37,413 nt of DNA from Patescibacteria group bacterium (GCA_022705845.1 JAKJDQ010000003.1:1-37413), one strand, 5' to 3'; counted from the first letter of the stretch, positions 7,244-16,677 are shown. Notes: a model not told the origin generated them from the letters alone. Numbers and translations: made by a program.

Positions 7244-9910
7244 TTATAATTCAGCCCAACTATTGCCCACCATAGTACTAACTACCAAAGGAGCAGGTAG
7301 CGCAATTATTTCTGTCATCAGGGGCGGTACGGCGGCAGTAATTTTATCAACTAATTCATCCAGGGCCTCAATTAAAATCTCGTCATGAATCTGTAAGACT
7401 AGTCTAGCTTTAGTCCAGGCAAAATGATCTGCTAACCACTGGTCTACATTAATCATGGCTACTTTCATAATATCGGCAGCCGTACCTTGAACTGGAAAAT
7501 TAATAGCCATCCTCTCAGCCGCCCGTCTCAATACCGGATTAGGACTTAATAAATTTGGTAAATATCGCCGGCGACCCCAAACGGTGGTAACAAACCCATC
7601 TTGACGTGCTTTTGTTAATAATTCATCAATATATTTATGAATCTTGGGGTAAATAACAAAATATTGTTCAATAAAATCTTGAGCCGCTCCATAGCTAAGG
7701 CCGGTCACATTAGCTAACCCGTGAGGTCCCTGACCATATAAAATACCAAAATTAACTGCTTTGGCAGTACGACGTTGTTGCTCGGTAACCTCTTCTAGTG
7801 ATATTCCGTTAATTTTAGCCGCTGTCACAGCGTGAATATCGTGACCAGCTAAAAAATCAGCCACCATATTATCTTCATGGGCTAAGCTGGCTATTACTCT
7901 TAGCTCTATTTGGGAATAATCAAAACTAATTAATTTATAACCCTGATCAGGCACGAAAGCTTGACGTAATTTTTTTCCCATGTCAGTACGAATAGGAATA
8001 TTTTGAAGATTGGGCTCACTGGAAGAAAGACGACCAGTGGCAGTTATCGCCTGATGGAAAGTAGCTCTTAGCCGCCCATCCTCCGGACTAATCAACTTTG
8101 GTAAAGCTAGGGCGTAAGTATTTAATAATTTACTTATCTCTCGGTACTCTAAAAGCAAGGAAATAATAGGATGCTGGTCTTTAATTTTCTGTAGGTTTGC
8201 GGCATCAGTAGAAGGACCGTTTTTTGTTTTGCCTAAACCTTTAGGACTTAAAGAAAGTTTATTGAATAAAACATCCTGCAGCTGTTTGGGTGAATTGATA
8301 TTAAATTTTTCTCCAGCCTGATCATAAATTCTTTGGGATAAATTATTAAGGCTATCTTGCCATTCTTTAGCTAAATTAGTAAGCACTGCTTGATTTATTT
8401 TAATGCCGGCTAGCTCCATCTTAGCTAAAACGGCAATAAGTGGAATTTCAATTTCATTATATACTTTCAATAAAGAAGCCTCGACTAATTGTTTAACTAG
8501 GGCCTCATGGATGGCCATAATCTGTAAAACTCCTAAGGAATAATCCTTGGGATTATCATTGTTTTCTCCCCACTTAAAACCAACCTGGCGGCCAATATCT
8601 TTAAGGCTAACCTGCCGCTCACCAGGATGTAAAAGATAATTAGCTAACAAAGGATCACCGGCCAGCCCCTTTAAAGTAATATCTTGAGTTAAAAAAAATT
8701 TAATAACGTCTTTGGCTTGAAAAATAATTTTCTTTATATCTTTATCTTCTAAAATTGCTCTCCATGGCTCTAAAATTAAACTACTAGCAGATGTAGAAGG
8801 AGTAAATAGCTCACCTTGGACCCCCTTGCCCATGGTTAATTCATAAACCTCATTTTGACCGGCCAACATTAAGCCTGCTAACTGACCACCCTCCAAGACC
8901 GGACAAAGAACTAAAATTTTTCCTGGCCAAGCATGAGCTAAATCAGCTGACTCACGGACATTACTTATTTTAATTACTTTAGACTGATGAATAGTAAAAG
9001 CTGATGGCTGACTTTGAGGATAATGAGATAATTTTTCTAGTCTAGGAATAAGACTATTAAGTTGCCACTTTAAAAAAGCTTGGCGAGCTGAAGTAAAATC
9101 AAAACCACTAAATTTTGCTTCCTTTAAAGAAAATTTAATCGGCACACCAGAATCAATGGCTGCCAATTTTTGGCTTAAATCCAGACTTTCTTGGTTAGCT
9201 AAAATTAACTGACGCCAGCGTGGTTTTATATTAATACTATCGCCAGAGGCCACGGCTGCCTGAATATTATCTAAACTACCAAATAACTGAAGCAGACTAA
9301 CTGCCGTCTTATGACCAATACCTGGCACTCCTTTAATATTATCGCTGGCATCACCGCACAAAGACTTATAATCTACCACCTGCTCTGGTTTAAGACCCAT
9401 AATTCTTTCCACTCCTTCTCTATCTAAAATAACTGTCTGCTGTAAACCTCGTTGTAGCCAATAAACACTAACATGATCATTAACCAGCTGAAAGGCGTCT
9501 TTATCTCCGGTAACGACATAACTATGAATATTCTTGGGCGTATGGCTTACAATTGTTCCAATAATATCATCAGCCTCATAACCAGTTAATTCAATAATGG
9601 GGACATTAATGGCCGTGAGCAATTCCTTAATTATTGGAATCTGACTATATAATTCCTCAGGCTGCTTAATTCTTTTAGACTTATAGTCGACAGATAACTC
9701 ATGACGGAAGGTTGGCTCTGGCCTGTCAAAAGCCACTACTAAATAATCTGGTGATAATTCATTAATAACTTTAAACAAAACACTAAAAAATCCATAAACA
9801 GCGTTGGTCGGCTGTCCATTAAAAGAAAGGTCAGACTGAATAGCATAAAATGATCGATAGGTAACGGCATTTCCATCAACAACTATTAATTTTTTATCTG
9901 TGCCCGACAT
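7244..9910 (-). CDS. polA: DNA polymerase I, proofreading site apparently lost
   Basis: About 888 residues from the ATG at 9910; the frame runs to 9946, but the -10 element lies inside that extension and the family-like N-terminus KKLIVVDGNAVTYRSFYA begins right after 9910. Order: 5'-nuclease domain (residues 1-290; GYEADDIIG, GDKDAFQLV, SDNIKGVPGIGHKTA), a degenerate 3'-5' exonuclease-like domain, and a palm/fingers domain with DYSQIELRVIASLAHE (motif A, near 665), RRTAKAVNFGILYGQG (motif B) and LQIHDEILIE (motif C, near 840). The exonuclease motif that should read D-x-E is ILVLCPVLEGG, so proofreading is probably absent, as in Taq. It fills gaps and removes RNA primers. Confidence 0.95.
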   Translation of the reverse strand: MSGTDKKLIVVDGNAVTYRSFYAIQSDLSFNGQPTNAVYGFFSVLFKVINELSPDYLVVAFDRPEPTFRHELSVDYKSKRIKQPEELYSQIPIIKELLTAINVPIIELTGYEADDIIGTIVSHTPKNIHSYVVTGDKDAFQLVNDHVSVYWLQRGLQQTVILDREGVERIMGLKPEQVVDYKSLCGDASDNIKGVPGIGHKTAVSLLQLFGSLDNIQAAVASGDSINIKPRWRQLILANQESLDLSQKLAAIDSGVPIKFSLKEAKFSGFDFTSARQAFLKWQLNSLIPRLEKLSHYPQSQPSAFTIHQSKVIKISNVRESADLAHAWPGKILVLCPVLEGGQLAGLMLAGQNEVYELTMGKGVQGELFTPSTSASSLILEPWRAILEDKDIKKIIFQAKDVIKFFLTQDITLKGLAGDPLLANYLLHPGERQVSLKDIGRQVGFKWGENNDNPKDYSLGVLQIMAIHEALVKQLVEASLLKVYNEIEIPLIAVLAKMELAGIKINQAVLTNLAKEWQDSLNNLSQRIYDQAGEKFNINSPKQLQDVLFNKLSLSPKGLGKTKNGPSTDAANLQKIKDQHPIISLLLEYREISKLLNTYALALPKLISPEDGRLRATFHQAITATGRLSSSEPNLQNIPIRTDMGKKLRQAFVPDQGYKLISFDYSQIELRVIASLAHEDNMVADFLAGHDIHAVTAAKINGISLEEVTEQQRRTAKAVNFGILYGQGPHGLANVTGLSYGAAQDFIEQYFVIYPKIHKYIDELLTKARQDGFVTTVWGRRRYLPNLLSPNPVLRRAAERMAINFPVQGTAADIMKVAMINVDQWLADHFAWTKARLVLQIHDEILIEALDELVDKITAAVPPLMTEIIALPAPLVVSTMVGNSWAEL

Positions 9911-9916
9911 ATCAAT

Positions 9917-9946
9917 ATTATAATTTATTTCTATTATTTTTAGCAA
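9917..9946 (-). promoter_or_regulatory. polA-murD promoter placing the transcript start at the ATG
   Basis: On the minus strand TTGCTA (9941-9946) and TATAAT (9917-9922) are 18 bp apart. A start about seven bases downstream falls on the A of the ATG at 9910, which predicts a leaderless or nearly leaderless message. Confidence 0.6.
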
Positions 9947-9950
9947 TAAA

Positions 9951-9976
9951 ATATACCCGCTTTAAGGCGGGTATAT
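9951..9976 (-). terminator. Terminator of the infB operon
   Basis: Perfect 10-bp stem ATATACCCGC / GCGGGTATAT with a six-base loop, followed on the minus strand by a short T-rich stretch. It stands six bases after the stop of the last operon gene and just before the polA promoter. Confidence 0.75.
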
Positions 9977-9981
9977 TACAA

Positions 9982-10479
9982 TCATCTTAAAGATTCACTT
10001 ATGGCCGACTTCATATCATCACTCCATTTGTCTTGCCAATCAGCAGGCTGATGATCCCAAAATTGAATTACATAAACCCGACCATCCTTAACCATCTTCT
10101 TTTCAAAATTCTGTTTACCTTCATCATCGTCTTTTAGTTGATTCCAGGCATCTTCTGAATAAACCCTAATAACTATCGGCCTGGCATAACTAGGAACGAT
10201 CTCATAGACATAGGCTGGATCGCTAGTAGGTATGAAAAATCTAATCTCTGTATAATCAGTAGCATTGAATCTTTCTGTCTGATAATAAATAAATTCCGAC
10301 GGCAGGTCTAAACGAAATCCTAAGTCTTCATTTCTATAATGATATAAATTATCTTTACCCAATTCGTCCATATTAGGTTCTGCCTTATTGTTTATAACCC
10401 ACCAAAGTAATACTCCGCCAACAATAATTACTAAAATTAATGGCCAAATCCACTTAGGAAATTGCTTGCTTTTAGGCAT
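9982..10479 (-). CDS. Anchored hypothetical protein with a PsbP-like soluble domain
   Basis: 165 residues. One membrane segment at about 10-30 (IWPLILVIIVGGVLLWWVI) anchors a soluble domain beginning YHYRNEDLGFRLDLPSEF. That opening resembles small PsbP-like or related lipid-linked domains in which 'ENGF-like, F-x-Y-P' segments begin the fold, but the resemblance is weak. It has no lipobox. It is the last gene of the infB operon, 20 bases after the two-helix protein and directly before the terminator. Function unknown. Confidence 0.65.
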   Translation of the reverse strand: MPKSKQFPKWIWPLILVIIVGGVLLWWVINNKAEPNMDELGKDNLYHYRNEDLGFRLDLPSEFIYYQTERFNATDYTEIRFFIPTSDPAYVYEIVPSYARPIVIRVYSEDAWNQLKDDDEGKQNFEKKMVKDGRVYVIQFWDHQPADWQDKWSDDMKSAISESLR

Positions 10480-10499
10480 AACTAAACTGTTTAATTTTA

Positions 10500-10733
10500 T
10501 TATTTTTTACCTTTCCCTATGTCCTTAAAATTTTGTTGAATTTGCCATAACCTATAGGCAGTTGACAAAAAAACATAAGCCATTAGCAAAATTACCATTC
10601 CCATAACCAATTTAGCCATAAAGGTGGTCCAGACAGTTAAAAAACTAAGAATTAATAATAAAATACCGACTACGGTTAAACTAATTACTATCTGTTTAAT
10701 TTTTTTATTAATAACTTTAATAGCGTTTTCCAT
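10500..10733 (-). CDS. Small two-helix membrane protein
   Basis: 77 residues with a basic N-terminus (KVINKKIKQ), two hydrophobic segments at about 15-35 and 39-58, and a basic C-terminus (KDIGKGKK). Both ends should be cytoplasmic by the positive-inside rule. It sits in the infB operon between the DHH phosphoesterase and the anchored hypothetical protein. No family is recognised. Confidence 0.6.
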   Translation of the reverse strand: MENAIKVINKKIKQIVISLTVVGILLLILSFLTVWTTFMAKLVMGMVILLMAYVFLSTAYRLWQIQQNFKDIGKGKK

Positions 10734-10789
10734 ATTTATAAATTAAGTTAGTTAATAGATTAAATTATAACATAATTTGTAAGTACTGA

Positions 10790-11755
10790 CTATAATACCA
10801 CTATTTGGCCATCCTCTCCAGACAAAGAACCGTTAAGGCAAAAACCAGCGGCCTGACGATGGCCACCGCCACCCAAAAAATTAGCTAGCATTGACATGTC
10901 AATATCGGCTAAACGAGATCTAAAACTTCCCTTAATCTGACCGCTTTCCGTTTCTATTAATAGTAAAGTGCCAACAACACCTTGAAGACCGCTAATAAGT
11001 CCAATAAGGCCGCTAAGATCATCAACTCCTAGTCCAAATTCAGATAGCTCGTTGTGTTTTACTATAGCTATAGCCACCAGATACTCATAATTAATTTTTA
11101 GACGGCTCAAAACACGGCCCCATAAATGCATAACCGCTAAATTTTTATTAGTTAAAGTCTGCCCCACAATTTTAGGCACCCTAGCCCCCATTAACATCAT
11201 TTTAGCCGCTATTTTAGTAATCCTATCACTAGTGTTGGAATATATAAAATTACCAGTATCGGTTAATAAACCAGCTAAAATTGATTTAGCTATTTCCACA
11301 TTAATCGGCCAGTTAATGGCTAGTAAAAAATTATAAATTATCTCTACTGTAGCGGCGGCTTCGCTTTCTTTAAACTCTATATCAGCATAATCTTCTTGCC
11401 GTTCATGATGATCAAATTCAATAACTGTTTGATCGGAACGGCGGGTATATAGCCAATCTTTTAATTTACTGCGGCTAGCAGTCGCACAATCTACAATAAT
11501 AATAAGATCAAAGTCGTCAAATTGTTCCTTGGTTATTTTGTTTGTTAATTGGTTAATTCTAGATAAAAATCTAAAGTTTTCATCAGGGGCACTAGCACAA
11601 TAAGCTACTGCCGGTTTATTAATAGCAGCGGCTAATTCTAAAAATATATTAGTTGACCCTAAAGCATCACCATCAGGATTAAAATGAGTAGCTATAAGCC
11701 ATCTTTTAGCCTGGCTCATTAATGACCATGCCTGAATAGCTACTGACTTATCCAT
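10790..11755 (-). CDS. nrnA: DHH/DHHA1 phosphoesterase, NrnA-like (nanoRNase / pAp phosphatase)
   Basis: 321 residues. FNPDGDALGS at 25-34, VDCA near 89, the name-giving DHH at 115-117 (EFDHHERQ), then the C-terminal DHHA1 domain with its glycine-rich substrate loop GGGGHRQAAG. NrnA-type enzymes degrade RNA oligomers of two to five nucleotides and 3'-phosphoadenosine 5'-phosphate in the cytoplasm with manganese. Position immediately after rbfA matches the common infB-rbfA-nrnA order in many bacteria, which supports the name over other DHH enzymes such as RecJ or cyclic-di-AMP phosphodiesterase. Confidence 0.88.
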   Translation of the reverse strand: MDKSVAIQAWSLMSQAKRWLIATHFNPDGDALGSTNIFLELAAAINKPAVAYCASAPDENFRFLSRINQLTNKITKEQFDDFDLIIIVDCATASRSKLKDWLYTRRSDQTVIEFDHHERQEDYADIEFKESEAAATVEIIYNFLLAINWPINVEIAKSILAGLLTDTGNFIYSNTSDRITKIAAKMMLMGARVPKIVGQTLTNKNLAVMHLWGRVLSRLKINYEYLVAIAIVKHNELSEFGLGVDDLSGLIGLISGLQGVVGTLLLIETESGQIKGSFRSRLADIDMSMLANFLGGGGHRQAAGFCLNGSLSGEDGQIVVL

Positions 11756-11761
11756 ATAAAA

Positions 11762-12094
11762 TTAAATTGACAACCCATCAATTAAACGATTAAGATGGTC
11801 GGCCTGTTCGGCTGAATTATCAATTAGCCAAATAATTTTGGGCATACGCGGCAATTGACATCGTTTAGTTAAAAGTTTAGCAATTTCGGCTGATTCTTTT
11901 CTTAACTTCTTTAGAGCTGTACCTCGTAAATTAATTGGCAGCACCGACACTCCAACTTTCATTTCTTGGTAATCACCACCTAAATTAACATAAGTAATAG
12001 ATAATAAACCATCAGGAAATTCAACCAATTTATTAACCACATCGGCTATCTCTTGATGCAGAACAACATTAGTACGTTTTAAATTACGAACCAT
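11762..12094 (-). CDS. rbfA: Ribosome-binding factor A
   Basis: 110 residues, the usual size. The single KH-like domain is recognisable from the N-terminal helix (LHQEIADVVNKLV), the strand LLSITYVNLGGDYQEMKVGVSV and the C-terminal RMPKIIWLIDNSAEQADHLNRLI. RbfA helps mature the 5' end of 16S rRNA on the 30S subunit. It starts three bases after the infB stop and ends six bases before the DHH gene. Confidence 0.9.
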   Translation of the reverse strand: MVRNLKRTNVVLHQEIADVVNKLVEFPDGLLSITYVNLGGDYQEMKVGVSVLPINLRGTALKKLRKESAEIAKLLTKRCQLPRMPKIIWLIDNSAEQADHLNRLIDGLSI

Positions 12095-12097
12095 AAA

Positions 12098-14065
12098 TTA
12101 CACTTTCTTAAAAATCTGTTCTTCACGATAAATCTGTAAAATATCTCCAACATTAAGCACATTCGGACTTTCAATTTGCAAACCACATTCTTGGTTAATG
12201 GCAACATCCTTGACTTCCTGTCGACCGGCCTGAAGTTGAGTTAATTTGCCCTGGCCAATGGTCTCTCCATTTCGTATTATCTCTAATAAGTTATCCCGGC
12301 TAATATTACCTTCTATAACTTTACCCCCAACTATTTGAACCGCCCCGCCTTGTTTAAAAATAGCCAATATTTTAACCTGCCCTAAGTCTATCCGCCTGAT
12401 TTCTGGTTTCATTAAGGCCTGCATATCTTGTCTAACCTTATTTATAAGATCATAAATAATTTGATATCGCTCAATAACCACTTCTTTTTCTCTAGCTAAA
12501 TCTTCAACTTGAGCGCTTACCCCCACATTAAAACCAATAATCCTCGCCTGATTAGCAGCTGCCCTAATAACATCTCCCTCGGTAATATTTCCTAAACCAC
12601 GATAAATAATTCGAACGGCTATTTCTTCATTATTCAACTTTAAAAGAGAGTCCTCAATAGCTTCTCCGCTACCATAAACATCAGTCTTAATTAATAAATT
12701 AATGGCAGTGCCCTGAAAAGAATTATTATCTTGTATTTTAGTAATGGCTTGGTTTTGTTTTTTAGCAACTGTTCTGGTTTTATCTCCACGCTCTATTAGT
12801 TCTACTTTAACCACATCGCCAATTTCTGGCGTAGCCTTAAGACCAATAACTTTCACCGGGGTAGATGGCCCAGCATCTTTAATAGATTGGCCGCGATAAT
12901 TTTTTAAGGCCCTAACCTTACCATAATACTGCTGATTACACATTAAATTATCACCAACCCTTAAAGTGCCATTATGAACTAAGATGGTCGCTACCGGCCC
13001 TTCGCTTTTATCTACGTGAGACTCAATAATAGTTCCTACAGCCTCAGCTAAGGGGTCGGCTAATCGATCTTCGGCATTAATATCAGCTAGCAATAAAATA
13101 GTATCTAATAGCTCGTCTATGCCCTGGCTATATTTAGCCGAAACTAAGCAAATAGTAGTTTTACCACCCCACTCTTCAGGCACAAGTCCGAGTTCATTAG
13201 CTAATTCCTGTTTCACCTTTTCTACATTAGCCTCTGTTTTATCAATTTTATTTATAGCCACGATAAATGGCATTTTATTCTCTTGGATAATACGATAAGC
13301 TTCAATTGTTTGAGGCTTAATGCCATCATCAGCCGCTACCACTAAAATAGCCAAATCGGCTACCCTAGCCCCGCGCTTACGCATGGCGGTAAAGGCTTCA
13401 TGACCCGGCGTATCTACAAAAGTAACAATTCTGTCTTTGCGAGTAATTTGGTAGGCACCAATATGCTGAGTTATACCACCAGCTTCAGTGGCCACTACAT
13501 CTGTAAGGCGAATAGCATCTAATAATTTAGTTTTGCCGTGATCAACATGACCCATTACTACAATAACCGGCGGTCTAACAATTAAATTATTAGAATTAGA
13601 AATTTTTTCTCTCGTCTCTGATAAACTTATTTCATTATTATCTATTACCTGACCAGAAGCAGGTACCACTTCTATTCCTAGTTCACTGCCGATAATAGTT
13701 GCCGTGTCAATATCTATTTTTTCATTAAGTGAGGCAAAGATACCATTTTTCATCAACTCAGCTAAAATATAATTAACTGGCAAACCAAAACTAACAGCCA
13801 AATCTTTAACAGTAATAACTGCCCCTATTTTAGCTACTCGCTTTTCAGCTCGAGCATTGGCCACCACTTCTTCTTGTTGCCGTTCTCGTTCTTCGCGATT
13901 TTTTAATTCACGAGTCAACCGCGGCCACTCTCGAATAATACGCTGAGCTAGATATTGATCTATCTTAATTGCCCTTTGACCAATATCAAAACCAATTTTA
14001 GGTAGAGTATCTTTCAGTTCTTGAGGAGAAACTCTAAGACGACGCGCTAATTCAGTAATATTCAT
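12098..14065 (-). CDS. infB: Translation initiation factor IF-2
   Basis: 655 residues, a short IF-2. It has an N-terminal IF2_N helix (NITELARRLRVSPQELKDTLPK), a charged linker, then the GTPase domain: G1 GHVDHGKT at 172-179, GGITQHIGAYQ (G2), DTPGHEAF (G3), NKID (G4) and SAK (G5), followed by the IF-2 beta-barrel, domain 3 and the fMet-tRNA-binding C-terminal barrel. The long disordered N-terminal region of many IF-2 proteins is largely missing. It is the first gene of a five-gene operon with its own promoter. Confidence 0.95.
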   Translation of the reverse strand: MNITELARRLRVSPQELKDTLPKIGFDIGQRAIKIDQYLAQRIIREWPRLTRELKNREERERQQEEVVANARAEKRVAKIGAVITVKDLAVSFGLPVNYILAELMKNGIFASLNEKIDIDTATIIGSELGIEVVPASGQVIDNNEISLSETREKISNSNNLIVRPPVIVVMGHVDHGKTKLLDAIRLTDVVATEAGGITQHIGAYQITRKDRIVTFVDTPGHEAFTAMRKRGARVADLAILVVAADDGIKPQTIEAYRIIQENKMPFIVAINKIDKTEANVEKVKQELANELGLVPEEWGGKTTICLVSAKYSQGIDELLDTILLLADINAEDRLADPLAEAVGTIIESHVDKSEGPVATILVHNGTLRVGDNLMCNQQYYGKVRALKNYRGQSIKDAGPSTPVKVIGLKATPEIGDVVKVELIERGDKTRTVAKKQNQAITKIQDNNSFQGTAINLLIKTDVYGSGEAIEDSLLKLNNEEIAVRIIYRGLGNITEGDVIRAAANQARIIGFNVGVSAQVEDLAREKEVVIERYQIIYDLINKVRQDMQALMKPEIRRIDLGQVKILAIFKQGGAVQIVGGKVIEGNISRDNLLEIIRNGETIGQGKLTQLQAGRQEVKDVAINQECGLQIESPNVLNVGDILQIYREEQIFKKV

Positions 14066-14126
14066 AAATAAAAATCATACACTGGCTAAACAAAAACCAG
14101 GGTTTAAAATTAAATATTTTGCCCTT

Positions 14127-14155
14127 ATTTTACAATGTTTTTATTAAGAAGTCAA
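14127..14155 (-). promoter_or_regulatory. infB operon promoter
   Basis: Minus-strand TTGACT (14150-14155) and TAAAAT (14127-14132) with a 17-bp spacer, about 60 bases before the infB start and after the terminator of the upstream operon. Confidence 0.7.
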
Positions 14156-14165
14156 CTAATAAAAC

Positions 14166-14195
14166 TATAAAACCCCATAAATATGGGGTTTTATA
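14166..14195 (-). terminator. Terminator of the rpmH-yidC operon
   Basis: A 13-bp stem built on AAAACCCCAT / ATGGGGTTTT with A- and T-runs as the outer part of the stem. It lies 13 bases after the stop of the last gene (14208). Confidence 0.8.
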
Positions 14196-14207
14196 AAAAT
14201 AGTTTTG

Positions 14208-15182
14208 TTATGAGCGGTGAAAAACGTGGCCAATCTTGGCTACAATTTTTTTATTAGATAGTTTGTCTATAAAACTCAGCCACAAACTATATTCCAGAAC
14301 AGTTATTATACCTATAACAACCATGAAACCGGCTATTAATAAAATCTCGGCTACAATAGTTAATAGTGTCTCGCTAAACGATAAATATCGTATTAAGAGT
14401 AAGGATAAAAGTGAATAGGGTATAGCTAACAGACCAATAATAAAAATCCACACTAACGAAACCAAAATATTTATCAAAATAACGATAATAAACATTTCCA
14501 GGCTAGGTAATAAATTCTTGTACAGTGTTTGCCAGGCTTTTTTAGCTGAAGCCACCCAACCACTATTTTTGTCTGACAAAAATAAAAAAAGCCAATACCG
14601 CCCCCACATACCTACCAACCAAATTAATATTAAAAAGAGCAGAATAAAGAAAATATAAACAAAGATACTAGTTATTGGCTGTCTAATAAGATAAGCACCA
14701 GCCATGCTTAAGCTTACTATTACTAAGCCAATAAATAATACTAGTTTTACAAAAATAATAAGACCGGCTGTCGGCCAAAAAGTAGGCCAATTAGTTTTAA
14801 TTTGTTGCCAAAAACTCATCTTAGGCACTGGTAAGGATTTTTTACCTTCAGATTTTATACTGGCCTGTATTTTCTGAACTAATAAAATCTGACTATTAAT
14901 AGCAAAAAACAATAAAGCCACAATAATTACCAAGCCCAACAAACCACTAATAAGCATCAAGGGGTTATGAATGGTAAAACTAACCAACGATAACCCGCCA
15001 TACCAATACTTAGATAGTGAATTTAAAAGTCTAGCCCATCCGCCACCGTCAAGGGCACTTAATAAACTATTATACTGGCCAACATTACTTAACATCGCCG
15101 CAAATAAGCCCATAACCCATAACCAGCGATTATGAATGGTTATCCGCCAAGCTTGTTTAATTATGTCCCAATAATGAATCAT
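14208..15182 (-). CDS. Polytopic membrane protein of unknown function
   Basis: 324 residues with about six hydrophobic segments (for example near 18-36, 73-92, 130-155, 175-200, 240-270, 275-300). The opening YWDIIKQAWRITIHNRWLWVMGLFAAML resembles membrane proteins often grouped with glycerophosphoryl diester phosphodiesterase membrane domains, but no catalytic motif is visible. It follows yidC by eight bases and closes the operon, so it may relate to membrane biogenesis; this is inference from position. Confidence 0.7.
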   Translation of the reverse strand: MIHYWDIIKQAWRITIHNRWLWVMGLFAAMLSNVGQYNSLLSALDGGGWARLLNSLSKYWYGGLSLVSFTIHNPLMLISGLLGLVIIVALLFFAINSQILLVQKIQASIKSEGKKSLPVPKMSFWQQIKTNWPTFWPTAGLIIFVKLVLFIGLVIVSLSMAGAYLIRQPITSIFVYIFFILLFLILIWLVGMWGRYWLFLFLSDKNSGWVASAKKAWQTLYKNLLPSLEMFIIVILINILVSLVWIFIIGLLAIPYSLLSLLLIRYLSFSETLLTIVAEILLIAGFMVVIGIITVLEYSLWLSFIDKLSNKKIVAKIGHVFHRS

Positions 15183-15190
15183 AATTTTAT

Positions 15191-15910
15191 TTAACTTAAT
15201 TTAGAAGATTTTTTAAACCAATAAAGCTGCTGAAAAATACTAAAAATACTAGATAGCAGCCAATACATTGCTAAACCGCTCGGCAACGTCCAACAAATTA
15301 CTACCGTCATCAGGGGCATCATAAACATCATTTGCTTATTCATCATTACCGCGAAATTCTCAGTTTGACTTTTACTGCCTTTCGTCGGCATAGTATAACG
15401 GGCCGAAATCTTAGTCTGTAAAAACTGAGTTAATCCAGTCACGACTGCTAAAATTTTACTTGATTTAGCCAAATCTATTATACCAAAAAATGTAGTTTTT
15501 AACAATTCTGGTCTACTAATAAATGGATAGACTAATGATAGCGACTGATTAGAAAGACCGTCACGAAAAACCATAAACACCGCCCATAATAGCGGCAACT
15601 GAATTAAAAGAGGCAAACAAGAAGAAGCTGGATTGATTTTTTCTTGACGATAAAGATTCATTAAGGCTTGACCTTGTTTTTCCTTGTCGTCCTTATATTT
15701 ATCTTGAATCTCTTTAATTTTTGGCTGCAGACGATTGATGGCTTGCTGTGATTTTAACGACTTCTGAGAAAGAGGCCACAAAATTAACTTAACCAGGATT
15801 GTTAGAGCAATAATAACTATCCCCATGTCATGCCCCGGCAAAATATTATAAAACCAGACTAAAAGATTAAGTACTGGCTGATAAAAAAGAATAGTAAATA
15901 AATGTTTCAT
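15191..15910 (-). CDS. yidC: Membrane protein insertase YidC/Oxa1
   Basis: 239 residues, the short form without the large periplasmic domain. The Oxa1 core is clear: IALTILVKLILWPLSQKS, the cytoplasmic hairpin (INRLQPKIKEIQDKYKDDKEK…LMNLYRQEKINPASSCLPLLIQLP), and C-terminal segments with TLPSGLAMYWLLSSIFSIFQQ. The conserved positive residue of the hydrophilic groove in the first core helix is Lys (TILVKLI) where Arg is usual. No lipobox is seen. YidC inserts and folds membrane proteins with or without SecYEG. The rpmH-rnpA-yidD-yidC order is classical. Confidence 0.94.
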   Translation of the reverse strand: MKHLFTILFYQPVLNLLVWFYNILPGHDMGIVIIALTILVKLILWPLSQKSLKSQQAINRLQPKIKEIQDKYKDDKEKQGQALMNLYRQEKINPASSCLPLLIQLPLLWAVFMVFRDGLSNQSLSLVYPFISRPELLKTTFFGIIDLAKSSKILAVVTGLTQFLQTKISARYTMPTKGSKSQTENFAVMMNKQMMFMMPLMTVVICWTLPSGLAMYWLLSSIFSIFQQLYWFKKSSKLS

Positions 15911-15917
15911 AAAAAAA

Positions 15918-16181
15918 TTAACTGACCGGATCCCAACCGCCAGTTGTCCATGGATGACAACGTAAAAGACGATTAACGGTCATCAAAATTCCTTTAACTA
16001 AGCCATGTTTCTTTAAAGCAATTTTAGCATATTCCGAACAAGTTGGTCGAAAACGACAGCAACCATAAGGAAAATAGTTTCTAAACCAGCCATGATCTGG
16101 CGACAAAGTTTTTTGATAGCCCGAAATAATGGCAATTATTACCCTAATTATGACTTGCTCTAAAGATTTAATAAGTATCAT
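15918..16181 (-). CDS. yidD: YidD-like membrane protein insertion factor
   Basis: 87 residues from the ATG at 16181. This ATG overlaps the rnpA stop as ATGA, a typical coupling arrangement; an in-frame ATG at 16205 would make a longer overlap and is less likely. The family pattern is complete: [32 protein letters not shown] and [16 protein letters not shown]. The conserved cysteines are in [12 protein letters not shown] and LLRCHPW. YidD is a small membrane-associated protein that assists YidC-dependent insertion. Confidence 0.92.
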   Translation of the reverse strand: MILIKSLEQVIIRVIIAIISGYQKTLSPDHGWFRNYFPYGCCRFRPTCSEYAKIALKKHGLVKGILMTVNRLLRCHPWTTGGWDPVS

Positions 16182-16522
16182 ACTATTAATTTTAGTTTTT
16201 TCCAAGCCTTAATCAGCTCTTGTTGTAAATCATCAAATTTTAAAAGAGAATATGGAGCAATAACCACAATAACTATGTCATAACCTTTAACCATCTTACA
16301 CAAATTCTCTTTCACTATGCTTGCCAAACGACGTTTAATTAAGTTACGTTCCGTAGCCAAACGGCAATAACGACGGCTTACTATAAAACCAAACCGGTTA
16401 TAGTTCAAACCATTAGTCACCACCCTAACACCTATCAATTTACCATAATATTTAGTCTCGGCTGCCTTAAAAAGACGGTTAAAGTCTTTTTTTTTGGTTA
16501 AATGATATTGTTTTTTAAGCAT
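16178..16522 (-). CDS. rnpA: Ribonuclease P protein component
   Basis: 114 residues, basic. [14 protein letters not shown] near the start, [23 protein letters not shown] (the RNR motif and its preceding strand) and [23 protein letters not shown] match RnpA. With the catalytic RNA it trims the 5' leader of pre-tRNAs. The stop is TGA, evidence that UGA is not recoded here. It begins 17 bases after rpmH and overlaps yidD by four bases. Confidence 0.93.
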   Translation of the reverse strand: MLKKQYHLTKKKDFNRLFKAAETKYYGKLIGVRVVTNGLNYNRFGFIVSRRYCRLATERNLIKRRLASIVKENLCKMVKGYDIVIVVIAPYSLLKFDDLQQELIKAWKKLKLIV

Positions 16523-16539
16523 AAAAAACTAACCAAAAA

Positions 16540-16677
16540 TTATTTGGTTAATTTTTGACGCCCCTTATTGCGACGACGGGACAACACATTGCGACCGCTC
16601 TTGGCCATCATTCTTTTTAAAAAACCGTGTTTCTTTTTAGCCCGCAAATTATTAGGCTGATAGGTTCGCTTCGGCAT
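16540..16677 (-). CDS. rpmH: 50S ribosomal protein L34
   Basis: 45 residues, too short for most gene finders but unmistakable: [20 protein letters not shown] followed by [20 protein letters not shown]. It is the first gene of the operon, 48 bases after its -10 element, and lies next to the origin as in many bacteria. Confidence 0.95.
   Translation of the reverse strand: MPKRTYQPNNLRAKKKHGFLKRMMAKSGRNVLSRRRNKGRQKLTK

Noticed and set aside
14236-14418. Plus-strand 60-codon frame inside the 14208-15182 membrane protein gene
   Set aside because: It is antisense to a well-supported coding region and has no start signals.
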